Part shown: in pieces, positions 1-6,449 of the stretch
Position numbering within the stretch: position 1 is the first letter of the stretch
How the letters are laid out: every line of letters begins with the position of its first letter
Source of the DNA: SIG440 sp045648175
Lineage (GTDB): Bacteria > Bacillota > Clostridia > Monoglobales > Monoglobaceae
Direction of reading: 5' to 3'
Assembly: GCA_045648175.1 (NCBI GenBank)
Contig: JAZRNN010000062.1
Location: 1-22,524 of the forward strand
Length of the DNA stretch: 22,524 nucleotides
Position numbers and translations under genes: made by a program
The notes under the pieces: generated by a model
Told to the model about the DNA's origin: nothing
The model's input: the letters and a program-made list of their open reading frames with translations, nothing else
Database searches by the model: none

Positions 1-362
1 TCTATCAGCTTTTCATATGTATCGGGCAATTTTGTGCGGAGCCTGTCAAACTCTTCATTAGAAAGCAGCACATTTTTATATGTGCCATACTTGTGCCTTA
101 AAACACCTTTTGTACCAACAGGCTTTTGTGGTGCCTCGTCACCCTTAAGATAAACACACTCCGGTCTGGTAACAGTCACCGTATTTGCCTTTTTATCCTT
201 CAGCTCTACCTCAAAGAACTCTTTTCCATTTCTGCTCCTTCTCAACGTCACAGCAGAAATACACTCATACTCAATATCGTACCGCTCCGCCATAGACGGA
301 TAATATATCATCATCACCGGCAGCTTTTCGTGAAAGGCTCTCATAATTTCATTGTTAGTCAT
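1..362 (-). CDS. Phage-type hypothetical protein, C-terminus cut by window edge
   Basis: An open frame of about 120 codons runs off the left edge. It starts ATG at 362 with AAGGAGGG seven bases upstream. The protein begins MTNNEIMRAF and its visible end reads LSNEEFDRLRTKLPDTYEKL. That ending resembles the tail of phage replication-organiser or HTH proteins, in which LT/LS-x-EE-hydrophobic-x-xL is followed by a YxxHYATI-type motif. The diagnostic part lies beyond the edge, so the resemblance is only suggestive. It is the last visible gene of the leftward early operon of the left element. Confidence 0.6.
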   Translation of the reverse strand, partial: MTNNEIMRAFHEKLPVMMIYYPSMAERYDIEYECISAVTLRRSRNGKEFFEVELKDKKANTVTVTRPECVYLKGDEAPQKPVGTKGVLRHKYGTYKNVLLSNEEFDRLRTKLPDTYEKLI

Positions 363-420
363 CCGCCGGCCCTCCTTGACAAGCTTTTAGATTTATGTTA
401 TTATAAAGTTGTTTTTTAGA

Positions 421-474
421 TGCATTTACATTTAATGCACCCGAAGTCTGTACAGCTCCACCTGTGCAGACTTC
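421..474. other. Two inverted repeats in the 3' flank of the small membrane gene
   Basis: Positions 443-455 and 462-474 form a 13-bp stem with one G.U pair around a 6-base loop. A second, smaller repeat (TGCATT 421-426 / AATGCA 434-439) sits beside it. On the plus strand the large hairpin is followed by TTTTCTTT, but on the minus strand, which the surrounding genes use, there is no U tract. It may therefore be an mRNA-processing or stability hairpin, or a terminator for rightward transcripts. The rest of 363-493 holds only the ribosome binding site of the next gene. Confidence 0.5.
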
Positions 475-493
475 TTTTCTTTCTATACGTCTA

Positions 494-685
494 TTAGGAA
501 CATACCGCCCGTCTCTTTGGTTTGCATTGAGCATATTTCCTCACCGCCTTTCTGCGCCTTTTCTTTTGAAATATTTCAGGGGAAAGCATTACCGCAAGAA
601 ACAATGCATATGTACAATCGCATCCTGCAATAGCAATCCCAAAAATAACCGCTCCGATTATTAAAGCAAATATCAATTTTTTCAT
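494..685 (-). CDS. Small membrane protein, 63 residues
   Basis: I do not recognise this gene. I chose the start MKKLIFALII at 685 because AAGGGAAG lies about six bases upstream; an ATG at 703 would put that site inside the coding region. Residues 4-36 are strongly hydrophobic (LIFALIIGAVIFGIAIAG, then a CDC and ALFLAVML), enough for one or two membrane passes. The tail is very basic (KKRRRKAVRKYAQCKPKRR), which predicts a cytoplasmic C-terminus. It lies within the early operon of the left element, between an HTH gene and the edge gene. Confidence 0.5.
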   Translation of the reverse strand: MKKLIFALIIGAVIFGIAIAGCDCTYALFLAVMLSPEIFQKKRRRKAVRKYAQCKPKRRAVCS

Positions 686-713
686 AAGTAGCTTCCCTTT
701 CATATAATGTATT

Positions 714-962
714 TTACGAAACTACCCCAAGCTTACGTTCCCACGCCGCAGGCTCACCCCCTTTTTCAAGCCAATCTACAAGCTTTGAGGTAATATAAAA
801 CCGTCTGTTCTTTAAACCGTACCCGATTTCATAATATGTACCCTCCATCAACTTGGCTTTTTCCATACTATACAGCTTTGACAAGCTGCATCCTATATAG
901 TCCGCCGCTTCTTGTCTTGACAGCCTGTTTAGATTCTTTACTCTGCTCCCTGTATCATACAT
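714..962 (-). CDS. Excisionase/MerR-like helix-turn-helix protein
   Basis: The 82-residue protein contains LSRQEAADYIGCSLSKLYSM (about residues 12-31). This is the winged-helix HTH pattern of phage excisionases and related small DNA-binding proteins. It is followed by RRFYITSKLVDWLEKG, matching the wing and C-terminal helix of that family. I chose the ATG at 962 because AGAAAGGAGTG lies seven bases upstream. The gene begins three bases after the upstream regulator ends, which implies translational coupling. In this operon an excisionase or early regulator is likely, and the exact role is inference. Confidence 0.7.
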   Translation of the reverse strand: MYDTGSRVKNLNRLSRQEAADYIGCSLSKLYSMEKAKLMEGTYYEIGYGLKNRRFYITSKLVDWLEKGGEPAAWERKLGVVS

Positions 963-964
963 TT

Positions 965-1153
965 TCAACACTCCTTTCTGTATAAATCGTCGATGCTGCA
1001 CCCAAGCACCTCTGCAAGTTTTGGGAGCTTATCAGAATTAGGCAGAGCCTTTCCCGTCTCCCACATTGCAACACAAGCCTGAGTCACGCCAATAGCTTCC
1101 GCCAGTTCTTCCTGAGTCAATTTTTTATTAACTCTTAACTCCTTAATTTTCAT
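965..1153 (-). CDS. XRE-family (Cro/CI-like) regulator
   Basis: This 62-residue single-domain HTH_3 protein reads MKIKELRVNKKLTQEELAEA then GVTQACVAMWETGKALPNSDKL, and ends CSIDDLYRKEC. These are the usual Cro/CI helix 2-3 and helix 5 signatures. It lacks any oligomerisation or protease domain. The ribosome binding sequence GGGGTGAGGAG abuts the start codon. It is the second gene of the leftward operon controlled by the four-operator region, so a Cro-like or accessory regulatory role is likely. I cannot tell which of the two adjacent HTH genes is the functional Cro. Confidence 0.8.
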   Translation of the reverse strand: MKIKELRVNKKLTQEELAEAIGVTQACVAMWETGKALPNSDKLPKLAEVLGCSIDDLYRKEC

Positions 1154-1170
1154 CTCCTCACCCCACTCCG

Positions 1171-1353
1171 CTATTCAACCAAATCATCTATCTTGCAGTC
1201 AAATGCTTTTGCTAATTTTTGAATCTCAATAATCGAAAATTTTACAAGTCCATTTTCTTTTTTCGAATAATTTGCTTCAGACATCCCAAGCAAATCGGCC
1301 ACATCTTTTTGCAATAATCCTCGATTTTCTCTTATTTTTTTTATATTTCCCAT
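1171..1353 (-). CDS. XRE-family (Cro-like) regulator, first gene of the leftward operon
   Basis: This 60-residue HTH_3 protein reads MGNIKKIRENRGLLQKDVAD, LLGMSEANYSKKENG, and ends FDCKIDDLVE. A strong site (AAGGAGGTGG) precedes the ATG. It is the promoter-proximal gene of the leftward transcript and faces the S24 repressor gene across the operator region, which is the position of cro in temperate phages. The predicted 5' UTR contains one of the operator copies. Assignment as Cro is by position and size; binding is inferred. Confidence 0.8.
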   Translation of the reverse strand: MGNIKKIRENRGLLQKDVADLLGMSEANYSKKENGLVKFSIIEIQKLAKAFDCKIDDLVE

Positions 1354-1369
1354 TTTTCCACCTCCTTGT

Positions 1370-1484
1370 GTTTCAACTTTTGAAACTTTTATTCCATTAT
1401 AGTTTCATTTTTTGAATTTGTCAATACTTTTTTAAAAATTAGTTTCTTTTTTTGAAACTTCCATTGACTTTCATTTTTTGAAAC
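1370..1484. promoter_or_regulatory. Four-copy repressor operator array
   Basis: Four 17-bp sites of the form GTTTCAW-NNN-TTGAAAC occur at 1370-1386, 1402-1418, 1442-1458 and 1468-1484. The first is a perfect inverted repeat (7-bp arms, spacer CTT); the others have one or two arm mismatches. Centre spacings are about 32, 40 and 26 bp. The second copy fills the spacer of the leftward promoter exactly and the fourth covers the spacer of the rightward promoter. The simplest reading is the operator set of the S24 repressor and/or the Cro-like proteins. Confidence 0.85.
1396..1424 (-). promoter_or_regulatory. Leftward early promoter
   Basis: On the minus strand TTGACA (1424-1419), a 17-base spacer and TATAAT (1401-1396) form a near-consensus sigma-A promoter for the leftward regulator operon. 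The spacer coincides base for base with an operator copy, so a repressor bound there would exclude RNA polymerase. Confidence 0.85.
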
Positions 1485-1492
1485 TTTATTAT
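1464..1492 (+). promoter_or_regulatory. Rightward promoter for the S24 repressor
   Basis: TTGACT (1464-1469), a 17-base spacer and TATTAT (1487-1492) precede the repressor gene, giving a predicted transcript start about 20 bases before its ATG. An operator copy lies almost wholly within the spacer, consistent with autoregulation. AAGGAGG follows at 1502-1508. Confidence 0.8.
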
Positions 1493-1517
1493 ATAAATAA
1501 TTAAGGAGGTTTCAATT

Positions 1518-2336
1518 ATGGATTTTGGAAAACGATTAAAAGAACTCAGAACATCAAAAAATTGGACTCAAGAAGAACTTGCAAAAAAAATTAACCTATC
1601 AAAACCAAACATTTCAAAATACGAAGCAGGTGTTGTAGAACCCAATCTTTCAACGCTCAATGCTTTGTGTAGTTTGTTTAATGTTTCCACAGACTACTTA
1701 CTGTACAAAACCGATTTTTCTGACGAAAAAAACAAAACTATTTGCAAAAACATTTCTCGTCTTATAAAAACAATAAAAAGACCTCCTAATCCTGGAAACA
1801 TAGCTGGTATAGAGTTGGTCTTCCCTGATATACAAAATGGGACATATAAGTTTGTGAATCAAACATTAGAACAATTTTCGGAATATTTCGGGGTTGGCAT
1901 TTCTGTTCTTACTAACGAACCAAAGGAACCAACAAAATCACAAGGAGTAAAAATCCCCGTTCTTGGCAATGTAGCTGCAGGCATCCCCATCGAAGCAATA
2001 GAGGATATAATCGATTACGAAGAAATAAGCGAAGACATGGCAAGCCGTGGGGAATTTTTTGGACTAAAAATAAAAGGCTCCTCAATGGAACCCCGAATAA
2101 AAGAAGGTGATGTTGTTATCGTCAGACAACAGCCTGATATAGAAAGCGGAGATGTTGCTATTGTCCTTGTCAACGGTGACAGCGCCACCTGCAAAAAAGT
2201 AGTTATTAACGAAGGCGGCATCACTCTAATACCATTCAACCCCACATACGAACCCCAGTTCTATTCAGCCGAGCAGGTTGTTAATCTTCCCGTTCGCATC
2301 ATCGGCAAAGTAGTAGAGCTCCGGGGCAAATTTTAA
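1518..2336 (+). CDS. CI/LexA-like prophage repressor with S24 autoprotease domain
   Basis: The 272-residue protein has an N-terminal HTH_3 domain (residues 5-62; TQEELAKKINLSKPNISKYE) and a C-terminal S24 LexA-like domain (about 145-268). The predicted self-cleavage site is Ala154-Gly155 in NVAAGIP. The catalytic serine is Ser189 in GSSMEP and the lysine is Lys226 in ATCKK. This is the classic design of SOS-inducible repressors: RecA-stimulated self-cleavage separates the DNA-binding domain and triggers the early operon. A perfect AAGGAGG lies nine bases before the ATG. Its operators are most likely the four repeats upstream, two of which overlap promoters. Confidence 0.92.
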   Translation: MDFGKRLKELRTSKNWTQEELAKKINLSKPNISKYEAGVVEPNLSTLNALCSLFNVSTDYLLYKTDFSDEKNKTICKNISRLIKTIKRPPNPGNIAGIELVFPDIQNGTYKFVNQTLEQFSEYFGVGISVLTNEPKEPTKSQGVKIPVLGNVAAGIPIEAIEDIIDYEEISEDMASRGEFFGLKIKGSSMEPRIKEGDVVIVRQQPDIESGDVAIVLVNGDSATCKKVVINEGGITLIPFNPTYEPQFYSAEQVVNLPVRIIGKVVELRGKF

Positions 2337-2341
2337 CACTT

Positions 2342-3094
2342 ATGAAAAAACTGTTATTTTTCTTATTAACATTAACCTTATTAAACCAAATCGTCATTGC
2401 CCACCCCGGAAGCCTTGACGAAAATGGCGGACACTATAACCGCAAAACAGGCGAATATCATTATCACACGGGCGAACATGCTGAAAGTAACTCAAATTCC
2501 ACCTCCAAAAAACAAGATAGTACTCATTTCTATAAAAAGAAAACCTCGCCTACATTCAGTAGCAATAGTCCCGCGAATACTTTTCAAAAAAAAGATACTC
2601 AAGATGTCAAAAAACCATTTTGGAATGATTGGAGCTTTTTAAAATGGTTTACGGTTATCATTATTGGAATATCTATCATTTGGAGATTGATTAAAGATAT
2701 CCCTTGTGCTGACATTGAAATTATAAAAGCTATTATTCTTATTCAAGTTATTGCATATTGGTTCTTTTCTCCTCTTCTTGTTATTCCTATATGCTGCATT
2801 GACGAATTTGAACCTTTTCTTTCTGAATTTTGGGGTAAAAATTCATCTGATTATTTTATAGGATTTACTGCCGAACTTTTGACCGTCATAATAAGCCGTA
2901 TCTTTTTAAGAAAAACTAGCGGAAAGTCAACCAACGCTGCAATGAGAATTTCAAGTATTATAGTTATTCTTTTGACCGCTTTATTTGTTGTAATTGACGA
3001 ATTTGACAAAACCTATAATTTAAACGACGAAATTGCAATTGCGTTTACTTCACTATTATATTTCATACCGATAAAAGAAAAAACAACCAATTAA
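2342..3094 (+). CDS. YHYH-motif membrane protein
   Basis: A 250-residue protein with a signal peptide (residues 1-20, ending VIA) is followed at once by HPGSLDENGGHYNRKTGEYHYH. This is the YHYH domain, a short His-rich segment seen in secreted and membrane proteins of unproven function. A Ser/Lys-rich linker (50-95) leads to four or five hydrophobic segments (about 102-117, 126-152, 172-188, 203-219, 231-244). It starts five bases after the repressor stop, with only a weak ribosome site, so coupled translation is likely. Being co-expressed with the repressor in the lysogen, it could be a lysogenic-conversion or exclusion factor; that is inference. Confidence 0.7.
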   Translation: MKKLLFFLLTLTLLNQIVIAHPGSLDENGGHYNRKTGEYHYHTGEHAESNSNSTSKKQDSTHFYKKKTSPTFSSNSPANTFQKKDTQDVKKPFWNDWSFLKWFTVIIIGISIIWRLIKDIPCADIEIIKAIILIQVIAYWFFSPLLVIPICCIDEFEPFLSEFWGKNSSDYFIGFTAELLTVIISRIFLRKTSGKSTNAAMRISSIIVILLTALFVVIDEFDKTYNLNDEIAIAFTSLLYFIPIKEKTTN

Positions 3095-3113
3095 ATAAGG
3101 AGGCTAAATTCTT

Positions 3114-4286
3114 ATGGCACAAAAGAGGTCCATTGGTTTTATAAAAAAACTTGATGATAACAAATACTTGCTGCGTTTATCTCTGGGCTTTGACGATTTC
3201 GGAAAAAGAATACAGCCCTCCAAAACTGTCACCTGTTCAAGTGCCAGAGAGGCTGACCGTCTGCTCCTTGAATTCTACAATGAACGCGAAAAGCTCCTTG
3301 CGGAACACATCTCTGCCGCTCCCAAGACCTTGGGTCAGCTATATGCTCACTGGATGCAGCACCACGTTGAAAAAAATCTCAGGAAAAAAACCGCCGAATG
3401 GTATAAAATCCTGTGGCGCACCCACCTTGAAGGTGCGGCTCAGCTCAAGCTCAAGGTTATTGCGCCAATTCACCTTCACCGAATACTGGACAGCATAACA
3501 AGCGACCGTGCTCGAAACGCCGTATACAAAATGCTTAAAGCAATGTTCAGCAAAGGTGTAAAATGGGGATATTTAACCGAAAACCCTTGTATGCGTGTAG
3601 ATACACCAAAATACAAAGCCCCCGAAAAGAAGGCCCTTACAAAGGACGAAATAAAGGTAATTTCCGCAGCAATCACCGAAGAACCCTTAAAGTATCAGGC
3701 AATGTATTATTTCGCCATCCTATGCAGTCTAAGACGTCAGGAGATTGTCGGTCTAAAATGGTCGGACATAGATTTCAACGAAAACAACTTTTCCATCAGG
3801 AGAGCTGCAACACAGCTTGACGGTGTAGGAACCGTCACCGATGAAACCAAAACTCAAAAATCAAAGCGCACCCTCTTCCTCCCGGAAATATTAAAAAACA
3901 TTCTTATAAAACTCAACAACGAACAACAACAGGAAAAGCTTGCCTGGGGAGAAAGATGGATTGACGAAGACTGGATATTCACCCAGCACGGCGGAAAGCT
4001 TATGTGTCTTGCCACTCCTTCCCACTGGTGGAGCGACTTTGCCAAAAAATGTGGCATAGAAGGCGTAACCTTCCACGGACTAAGACACACAGCCGCAACC
4101 TATATGATAAAAAACAATGTGCCGATTTCAACTGTTTCAGGCGTACTCGGTCACGCACAAATATCAACCACCCTCAACACATACACTCACGTTATCGAGG
4201 ACACAAAAAAATCTGCCATCAACATAATGGCAGACGTAATCTCAGGAGCAGAAACCGCTCCCGAAAATTCCTCAAAAATCGGCTAA
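3114..4286 (+). CDS. int: Tyrosine recombinase / integrase of the left element
   Basis: This 390-residue phage-type integrase has an N-terminal arm-binding region (1-65), a SAM-like core-binding domain (about 70-160) and a catalytic domain (about 172-375). The catalytic residues are visible: Arg207 in SLRRQEI, a lysine in TKTQKSKR (246/249), His321 and Arg324 in FHGLRHTAAT, His347 in LGHAQ and the nucleophile Tyr357 in NTYTH. AAGGAGG lies upstream. The gene ends 100 bases from the 3' end of tRNA-Lys(UUU), so that tRNA is the probable attachment site. Confidence 0.93.
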   Translation: MAQKRSIGFIKKLDDNKYLLRLSLGFDDFGKRIQPSKTVTCSSAREADRLLLEFYNEREKLLAEHISAAPKTLGQLYAHWMQHHVEKNLRKKTAEWYKILWRTHLEGAAQLKLKVIAPIHLHRILDSITSDRARNAVYKMLKAMFSKGVKWGYLTENPCMRVDTPKYKAPEKKALTKDEIKVISAAITEEPLKYQAMYYFAILCSLRRQEIVGLKWSDIDFNENNFSIRRAATQLDGVGTVTDETKTQKSKRTLFLPEILKNILIKLNNEQQQEKLAWGERWIDEDWIFTQHGGKLMCLATPSHWWSDFAKKCGIEGVTFHGLRHTAATYMIKNNVPISTVSGVLGHAQISTTLNTYTHVIEDTKKSAINIMADVISGAETAPENSSKIG

Positions 4287-4350
4287 AAAAATAATTTGTG
4301 CAATAAACTGCTCAATTTACCGAAAAACAGCCTTTAAAAACGCATACAAG

Positions 4351-4383
4351 AAAACCCTCAAAGCCTTGTGCCTTGGGGGTTTT
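4351..4383. terminator. tRNA-operon terminator at the left-element boundary
   Basis: AAAACCCTCAAAG and CCTTGGGGGTTTT form a hairpin with a 7-base loop, one C-A mismatch and one G.U pair. It lies directly downstream of tRNA-Lys(UUU) on the minus strand and also faces the integrase on the plus strand. Positions 4351-4370 (AAAACCCTCAAAGCCTTGTG) recur in inverse orientation after the other tRNA-Lys at 9889-9908. Confidence 0.7.
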
Positions 4384-4386
4384 CCT

Positions 4387-4462
4387 TGGTGATCCATCCG
4401 CGATTCGAACGCGGGACACCTTGATTAAAAGTCAAGTGCTCTGCCAACTGAGCTAATGGACC
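4387..4462 (-). tRNA. tRNA-Lys (UUU)
   Basis: A cloverleaf of 76 nt includes the encoded CCA. The acceptor GGTCCAT pairs with ATGGATC (one G.U), and the anticodon arm CTTGA-CTTTTAA-TCAAG gives anticodon TTT. The T loop TTCGAAT is present. It is the last gene of a five-tRNA operon and the probable attachment site of the left element. Confidence 0.96.
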
Positions 4463-4482
4463 ATATTTAATTTTAAAAAATT

Positions 4483-4559
4483 TGGCTGGGCTGGCAGGAC
4501 TCGAACCTACGAAATGCCAGAGTCAAAGTCTGGTGCCTTACCGACTTGGCTACAGCCCA
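4483..4559 (-). tRNA. tRNA-Gln (UUG)
   Basis: A 77-nt cloverleaf with encoded CCA. The acceptor TGGGCTG pairs with CAGCCCA, and anticodon arm CCAGA-CTTTGAC-TCTGG gives anticodon TTG. T loop TTCGAGT. Fourth gene of the tRNA operon. Confidence 0.96.
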
Positions 4560-4607
4560 TTATACACAACCTTGACAACCTTGTCCGCTGCCGACCTAAA
4601 AAATTGG

Positions 4608-4685
4608 TGGGGTGGATAGACGGATTCGAACCGTCGGCCTCCAGAGCCACAATCTGGCGCTCTACCCAACTGAGCTATACCCACC
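4608..4685 (-). tRNA. tRNA-His (GUG)
   Basis: A 78-nt gene with the extra 5' G (G-1) typical of tRNA-His and an encoded CCA. The acceptor GTGGGTA pairs with TATCCAC, and anticodon arm CCAGA-TTGTGGC-TCTGG gives anticodon GTG. Third gene of the tRNA operon. Confidence 0.96.
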
Positions 4686-4701
4686 GCATAAAAAAGCAAG
4701 G

Positions 4702-4778
<77 letters not shown>

Positions 4779-4787
4779 ATGTCTTGC

Positions 4788-4861
4788 TGGAGCGGGTGAT
4801 GGGAATCGAACCCACGCAATCAGCTTGGAAGGCTGAGATTCTACCATTGAACTACACCCGC
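4788..4861 (-). tRNA. tRNA-Gly (UCC)
   Basis: A 74-nt cloverleaf with encoded CCA. The acceptor GCGGGTG pairs with CACCCGC, and the anticodon loop CTTCCAA gives anticodon TCC. First gene of the tRNA operon, about 40 bases after the promoter. Confidence 0.96.
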
Positions 4862-4899
4862 ACGTCGCTTTTGCCGTATCATACCCGACCGACTAAATT

Positions 4900-4928
4900 A
4901 TTATAGCAACATCTTCTTTATTTGTCAA
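4900..4928 (-). promoter_or_regulatory. Promoter of the five-tRNA operon
   Basis: TTGACA (4928-4923), a 17-base spacer and TATAAT (4905-4900) on the minus strand make a full-consensus promoter directly upstream of tRNA-Gly, as expected for a highly expressed stable-RNA operon. Confidence 0.9.
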
Positions 4929-4961
4929 TAGTTTTTTGAAAATTTTTATTCTTTTTTAATA

Positions 4962-4994
4962 TAAAACTCCCACAACATGTTTTATTGCGGGAAT
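4962..4994 (-). terminator. Terminator of trpB
   Basis: Ten-base arms at 4985-4994 and 4966-4975 (TTGCGGGAAT pairs with ACTCCCACAA, one A.C mismatch) are followed on the minus strand by TTTTAT. It lies 15 bases after the trpB stop and just before the tRNA promoter. Confidence 0.75.
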
Positions 4995-5008
4995 TTTTAT
5001 ATTCTACT

Positions 5009-6250
5009 CTAAATATCGTAATCAAGTTTAAACTGTTCGCCACAGCCGTAGTTTTCATAAACATAGTCAATATCCTTATCACCACGACCCGAAAGGCAGG
5101 CAAGAATTGAGCCCGACTTATGTTCCTTTGCATAACGGATGGCATAAGCAACAGCGTGAGCACTTTCAATTGCAGGGATAATACCTTCGTATCTTGAAAG
5201 CAGGAAGAATGCCTCCATTGCTTCTTCGTCAGATACAGTTTCATAATGAACTCTATTCATATCACGAAGATATGCGTGCTCGGGACCAACACCTGGGTAA
5301 TCAAGACCGCTGGCAATTGAATAAACAGGAAGTGGCTCGCCATTCTCGTCCTGAAGAACATAGCTTGAATAGCCGTGGATTATACCCTTTGTACCATAAG
5401 CCATTGTAGCAGCGTGGTCACCAACACCTGAACCTCTACCCAAAGGCTCGACACCATATATTTCAACCGGGTCAGCAAGGAATGGTGTAAACATACCAAG
5501 CGAATTAGAACCGCCGCCAACACAAGCAGTAATTGCATCGGGCATAATTCCTGTCATCTCTAAAAACTGTTCTCTTGCTTCAATTCCTATAATTGACTGG
5601 AAATCACGAACCATTTTTGGGAATGGATGAGGCCCTGCTGCTGTACCAATACAATAAATTGCATCCTTATATTCATTAAGATACGCTTCAAAAGCTGCAT
5701 CGCAGGCTTCTTTCAGCGTCTTAAGACCTTTTGTTACAGGAATAACATTTGCTCCAAGCATCTTCATTCTGATTACATTGGGATGTTGTTTTGCAATATC
5801 AACCTCGCCCATATAAACGTCACATTCCATACCGAAGTATGCCGCTGCAGTTGCGATTGCAACACCGTGCTGACCTGCACCTGTCTCGGCAATAATCTTC
5901 TTTTTGCCCATAAACTTTGCAAGAAGTCCTTCGCCCATACAATGATTCAGCTTGTGAGCACCTGTGTGGTTAAGGTCTTCGCGCTTGAGATAAATCTGAC
6001 AATTACCGAAAATTTTTGAAAGTCTTTCGCAATGGGTAATAGGTGTTGGTCTGCCCTGAAATTCCTTTCTTATTCTGCGAAGCTCATTAATAAACTGTGC
6101 AGAATGACAAATTGCCTCATAAGCATCATCAGCCTCTTTGAATGCCTCAATAAGTTCTTCCGCCTGATAAGAGCCACCGTATTCGCCAAAGTAACCTTCG
6201 GCATTGGGAAACTCCTTAAGATAGTTATCAAAATCTCTATATTTATTCAT
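5009..6250 (-). CDS. trpB: Tryptophan synthase beta chain
   Basis: This cytosolic PLP enzyme condenses indole with L-serine to give L-tryptophan. The 413-residue length is a little above the usual 390-410. Visible family features are GEYGGSYQ near the N-terminus, the PLP lysine Lys100 in NHTGAHKLN, the catalytic glutamate Glu122 in AETGAGQHG, the phosphate-binding GGGSNS (245-250), and Ser387 in LSGRGDKD, which contacts the pyridine nitrogen. AAAAGGAG precedes the ATG. No trpA or other trp gene is adjacent, so it stands alone behind a trp attenuator. It either partners with a TrpA encoded elsewhere or salvages indole. Confidence 0.96.
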   Translation of the reverse strand: MNKYRDFDNYLKEFPNAEGYFGEYGGSYQAEELIEAFKEADDAYEAICHSAQFINELRRIRKEFQGRPTPITHCERLSKIFGNCQIYLKREDLNHTGAHKLNHCMGEGLLAKFMGKKKIIAETGAGQHGVAIATAAAYFGMECDVYMGEVDIAKQHPNVIRMKMLGANVIPVTKGLKTLKEACDAAFEAYLNEYKDAIYCIGTAAGPHPFPKMVRDFQSIIGIEAREQFLEMTGIMPDAITACVGGGSNSLGMFTPFLADPVEIYGVEPLGRGSGVGDHAATMAYGTKGIIHGYSSYVLQDENGEPLPVYSIASGLDYPGVGPEHAYLRDMNRVHYETVSDEEAMEAFFLLSRYEGIIPAIESAHAVAYAIRYAKEHKSGSILACLSGRGDKDIDYVYENYGCGEQFKLDYDI

Positions 6251-6303
6251 AATAATTTCTCCTTTTAATAAAATATATTTTCAATCCTGCAGTTTACTAA
6301 CTG

Positions 6304-6335
6304 AAAAAAACACCACGGGCTTACGCCCAAGTGTT
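6304..6335 (-). terminator. trp attenuator terminator hairpin
   Basis: On the minus strand AACACTTGGGC, a GTAA loop and GCCCGTGGTGTT form a GC-rich hairpin with a small internal loop, followed by a run of seven T. Its 5' arm lies inside the leader peptide and covers the second Trp codon and the stop codon. This is the geometry expected of ribosome-mediated attenuation. A smaller hairpin (CAGTT-AGTA-AACTG) follows before the trpB ribosome site. Confidence 0.75.
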
Positions 6336-6377
6336 ACACCACGCACGACTTAAAATATATTTTGATAAAAAGGTCAT
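6321..6377 (-). CDS. trpL: trp leader peptide, 18 residues with two Trp codons
   Basis: The peptide is MTFLSKYILSRAWCNTWA, with Trp at positions 13 and 17. GAGGAG lies nine bases upstream of its ATG, so translation is well supported. Its stop codon sits in the loop of the terminator hairpin. When charged tRNA-Trp is scarce, a ribosome stalling on the tandem-like Trp codons would cover the 5' arm and prevent terminator formation, permitting trpB expression. I could not settle the competing anti-terminator pairing by eye. The peptide itself is presumably non-functional. Confidence 0.8.
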   Translation of the reverse strand: MTFLSKYILSRAWCNTWA

Positions 6378-6412
6378 TATTGTCACTCCTCTTTGAAAAA
6401 TGCTTAAAAAAT

Positions 6413-6441
6413 ATTATACCACAACTTTTTTTAAATGTCCA
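6413..6441 (-). promoter_or_regulatory. Promoter of the trp leader-trpB transcript
   Basis: TGGACA (6441-6436), a 17-base spacer and an extended TGGTATAAT ending at 6413 precede the leader peptide by about 30 bases. It lies just beyond the stop of the upstream trmO gene. Confidence 0.8.
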
Positions 6442-6449
6442 TACCAAAA

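Larger units (their letters stand above)
1..4386. mobile_element. Left integrated element (prophage-like), integrase end
   Basis: This block has the layout of a phage lysogeny module. Leftward early regulators diverge from a rightward S24 repressor, and a tyrosine integrase lies at the right edge, 100 bases from the 3' end of a tRNA-Lys(UUU). The 3' end of a tRNA gene is a classic integration target. Its right boundary is inferred from the tRNA 3' end and the hairpin that follows it; the left boundary is outside the window. No structural phage genes are visible, so a satellite or an integrative conjugative element is not excluded. Confidence 0.75.

Noticed and set aside
4351..4370. The 20-base stretch shared by the two tRNA-Lys loci called as an att core
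   Set aside because: It also forms the 3' half of an ordinary tRNA terminator, so its role in recombination cannot be claimed from this window alone.
4918..5244. A 108-codon leftward frame at the 3' end of trpB
   Set aside because: It overlaps trpB out of frame and crosses its terminator.
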